A stretch of DNA of 6,147 bases from Firmicutes bacterium UBA4845 (GTDB lineage Bacteria; Bacillota; Clostridia; Tissierellales; Sedimentibacteraceae). The stretch lies in assembly GCA_002399975.1 (NCBI GenBank), contig DHER01000105.1, positions 7,800-13,946 of the forward strand, given 5' to 3'. Both the position numbers and the translations under genes were made by a program. This document shows positions 5,560 to 6,147 of the stretch, piece by piece (the stretch's first letter is position 1; the number at the start of each line of letters is the position of its first letter). A model generated the notes under the pieces. It made no database searches and was not told where the DNA came from. It saw only the letters and a list, made by a program, of their open reading frames with translations.

Positions 5560-6147
5560 TTAAGCCTTCTGCTTTTTTGCAACAAAGCCATCTATGTCAG
5601 CTGCAGCTGCAACAGAGCTGATAACTATGATCACTCCACATACGATACTTTTAAGATCCGGAACGGTATGCAACAAGATCAGTGAAAATATAATGGCCCA
5701 TGCAGAATAGGTGATATTCAGGGCCATAGCCTTGGATGCACCAATTGTTGCAATAGCTTTATAGTAACAAACATAGGACGCTGTGCCAAACAATGCGGAC
5801 AGCAGGATGACACCTGCTGCACTTGTAGGAATAAGATCCAATGTGAAGCCCCAGCCTTTGATAACAGGGAGGATCACTATTCCGTAAAAGACAGCTGAGG
5901 TCAGCTGCCTGATCTGCAGTGCCTGTTCGTCCGTGATATCCGGATCTTTCAGGCCGTAGGCGCAGATCACTGCCTCCAATGCCCAGCCCACACAGCAAAT
6001 GACTGCACATGCGAACCCAAGGGGCAGGTTTTTTACCTCGCTGTTTCCAGGGGCGTATCCAAGGGCAATTACTCCCAGTATACTTATCATCAGGCTGACA
6101 ATCTGTACTGGTTTCATTTTCTCCTTTAGGAAGACATAGGATAAGAA
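5560..6147 (-). CDS. licB: LicB-like choline permease of the DMT/EamA transporter superfamily (5'-truncated)
   Basis: Inner-membrane transporter of the drug/metabolite superfamily. LicB members import choline for phosphocholine decoration of surface glycans. The frame stays open to the window edge: ten codons precede the first ATG (6117) and read FLSYVFLKEK, the family's conserved end of the fourth helix, so that ATG is internal and the gene starts outside. Numbering from that Met, hydrophobic segments fall near 4-22, 33-55, 72-86, 98-121, 129-150 and 156-174, corresponding to helices 5-10 of a ten-helix protein. LicB-like features, compared from memory with the pneumococcal protein, are GWALEAVICAYG (44-55), QALQIRQLTS (65-74), SYVCYYKAI (114-122) and SKAMALNITYSAW (128-140). 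The C-terminus is short and Lys-rich. Base composition is higher in GC than the neighbouring wzx and licD (a hand count of 5941-6000 gives 35 of 60). It is transcribed toward licD and so belongs to another transcript, perhaps with licA/licC beyond the window. A different DMT substrate is possible; choline is favoured by LicD next door. Confidence 0.75.
   Translation of the reverse strand, partial: FLSYVFLKEKMKPVQIVSLMISILGVIALGYAPGNSEVKNLPLGFACAVICCVGWALEAVICAYGLKDPDITDEQALQIRQLTSAVFYGIVILPVIKGWGFTLDLIPTSAAGVILLSALFGTASYVCYYKAIATIGASKAMALNITYSAWAIIFSLILLHTVPDLKSIVCGVIIVISSVAAAADIDGFVAKKQKA

Noticed and set aside
5473..5685. 70-codon plus-strand open frame
   Set aside because: It overlaps the antisense of the LicB-like gene, has no ribosome binding site, and its composition is that of a shadow frame.

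Overview
The window is part of a surface-polysaccharide (capsule or teichoic-type glycopolymer) biosynthesis locus. It most likely comes from a low-to-moderate GC Firmicute, and a gut-type Clostridia/Lachnospiraceae is my best guess. Supporting this are the strong GGAGG-type ribosome binding sites, the AT-leaning codon choice, and the pairing of a LicD-type transferase with a LicB-type choline permease. The taxonomic call is inference; there is no rRNA or marker gene here.

Layout. Positions 1-570 hold the 3' half of a UDP-GlcNAc 4,6-dehydratase/5-epimerase gene (CapE/WbjB/FnlA/WbvB type). It is followed on the same strand by an RmlD-like sugar-nucleotide reductase (662-1516) and a non-hydrolysing UDP-HexNAc 2-epimerase (1545-2687). 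These three form the classical cassette that turns UDP-GlcNAc into a UDP-activated N-acetyl-6-deoxy-L-hexosamine. The reductase lacks the C-terminal cupin domain found in CapF/WbjC, so the product is more likely UDP-L-QuiNAc (the WbvB/WbvR/WbvD route) than UDP-L-FucNAc.

A 347-base gap (2688-3034) holds no convincing gene. It contains a palindromic hairpin, two short open stretches that may be gene debris, and a 12-bp tandem duplication that doubles the Shine-Dalgarno of the next gene. Then come a Wzx-type flippase (3035-4540) and a LicD-family transferase (4585-5442), which are visibly more AT-rich than their neighbours. The end of licD is overlapped by a perfect 11-bp inverted repeat. Converging from the right is the 5'-truncated C-terminal two thirds of a LicB-like DMT transporter (5560-6147, minus strand), with a stem-loop just beyond its stop.

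How the parts fit. The first three genes make a rare amino sugar donor, and Wzx flips the lipid-linked repeat unit across the membrane. LicD probably adds a phospho-substituent, classically phosphocholine. LicB would import choline for that step. No glycosyltransferase, Wzy polymerase, choline kinase (licA) or cytidylyltransferase (licC) lies in the window. I found no wholly new system; the best leads are the cupin-less reductase cassette, the LicD/LicB pairing, the duplicated ribosome binding site and the inverted repeat at the convergent junction.
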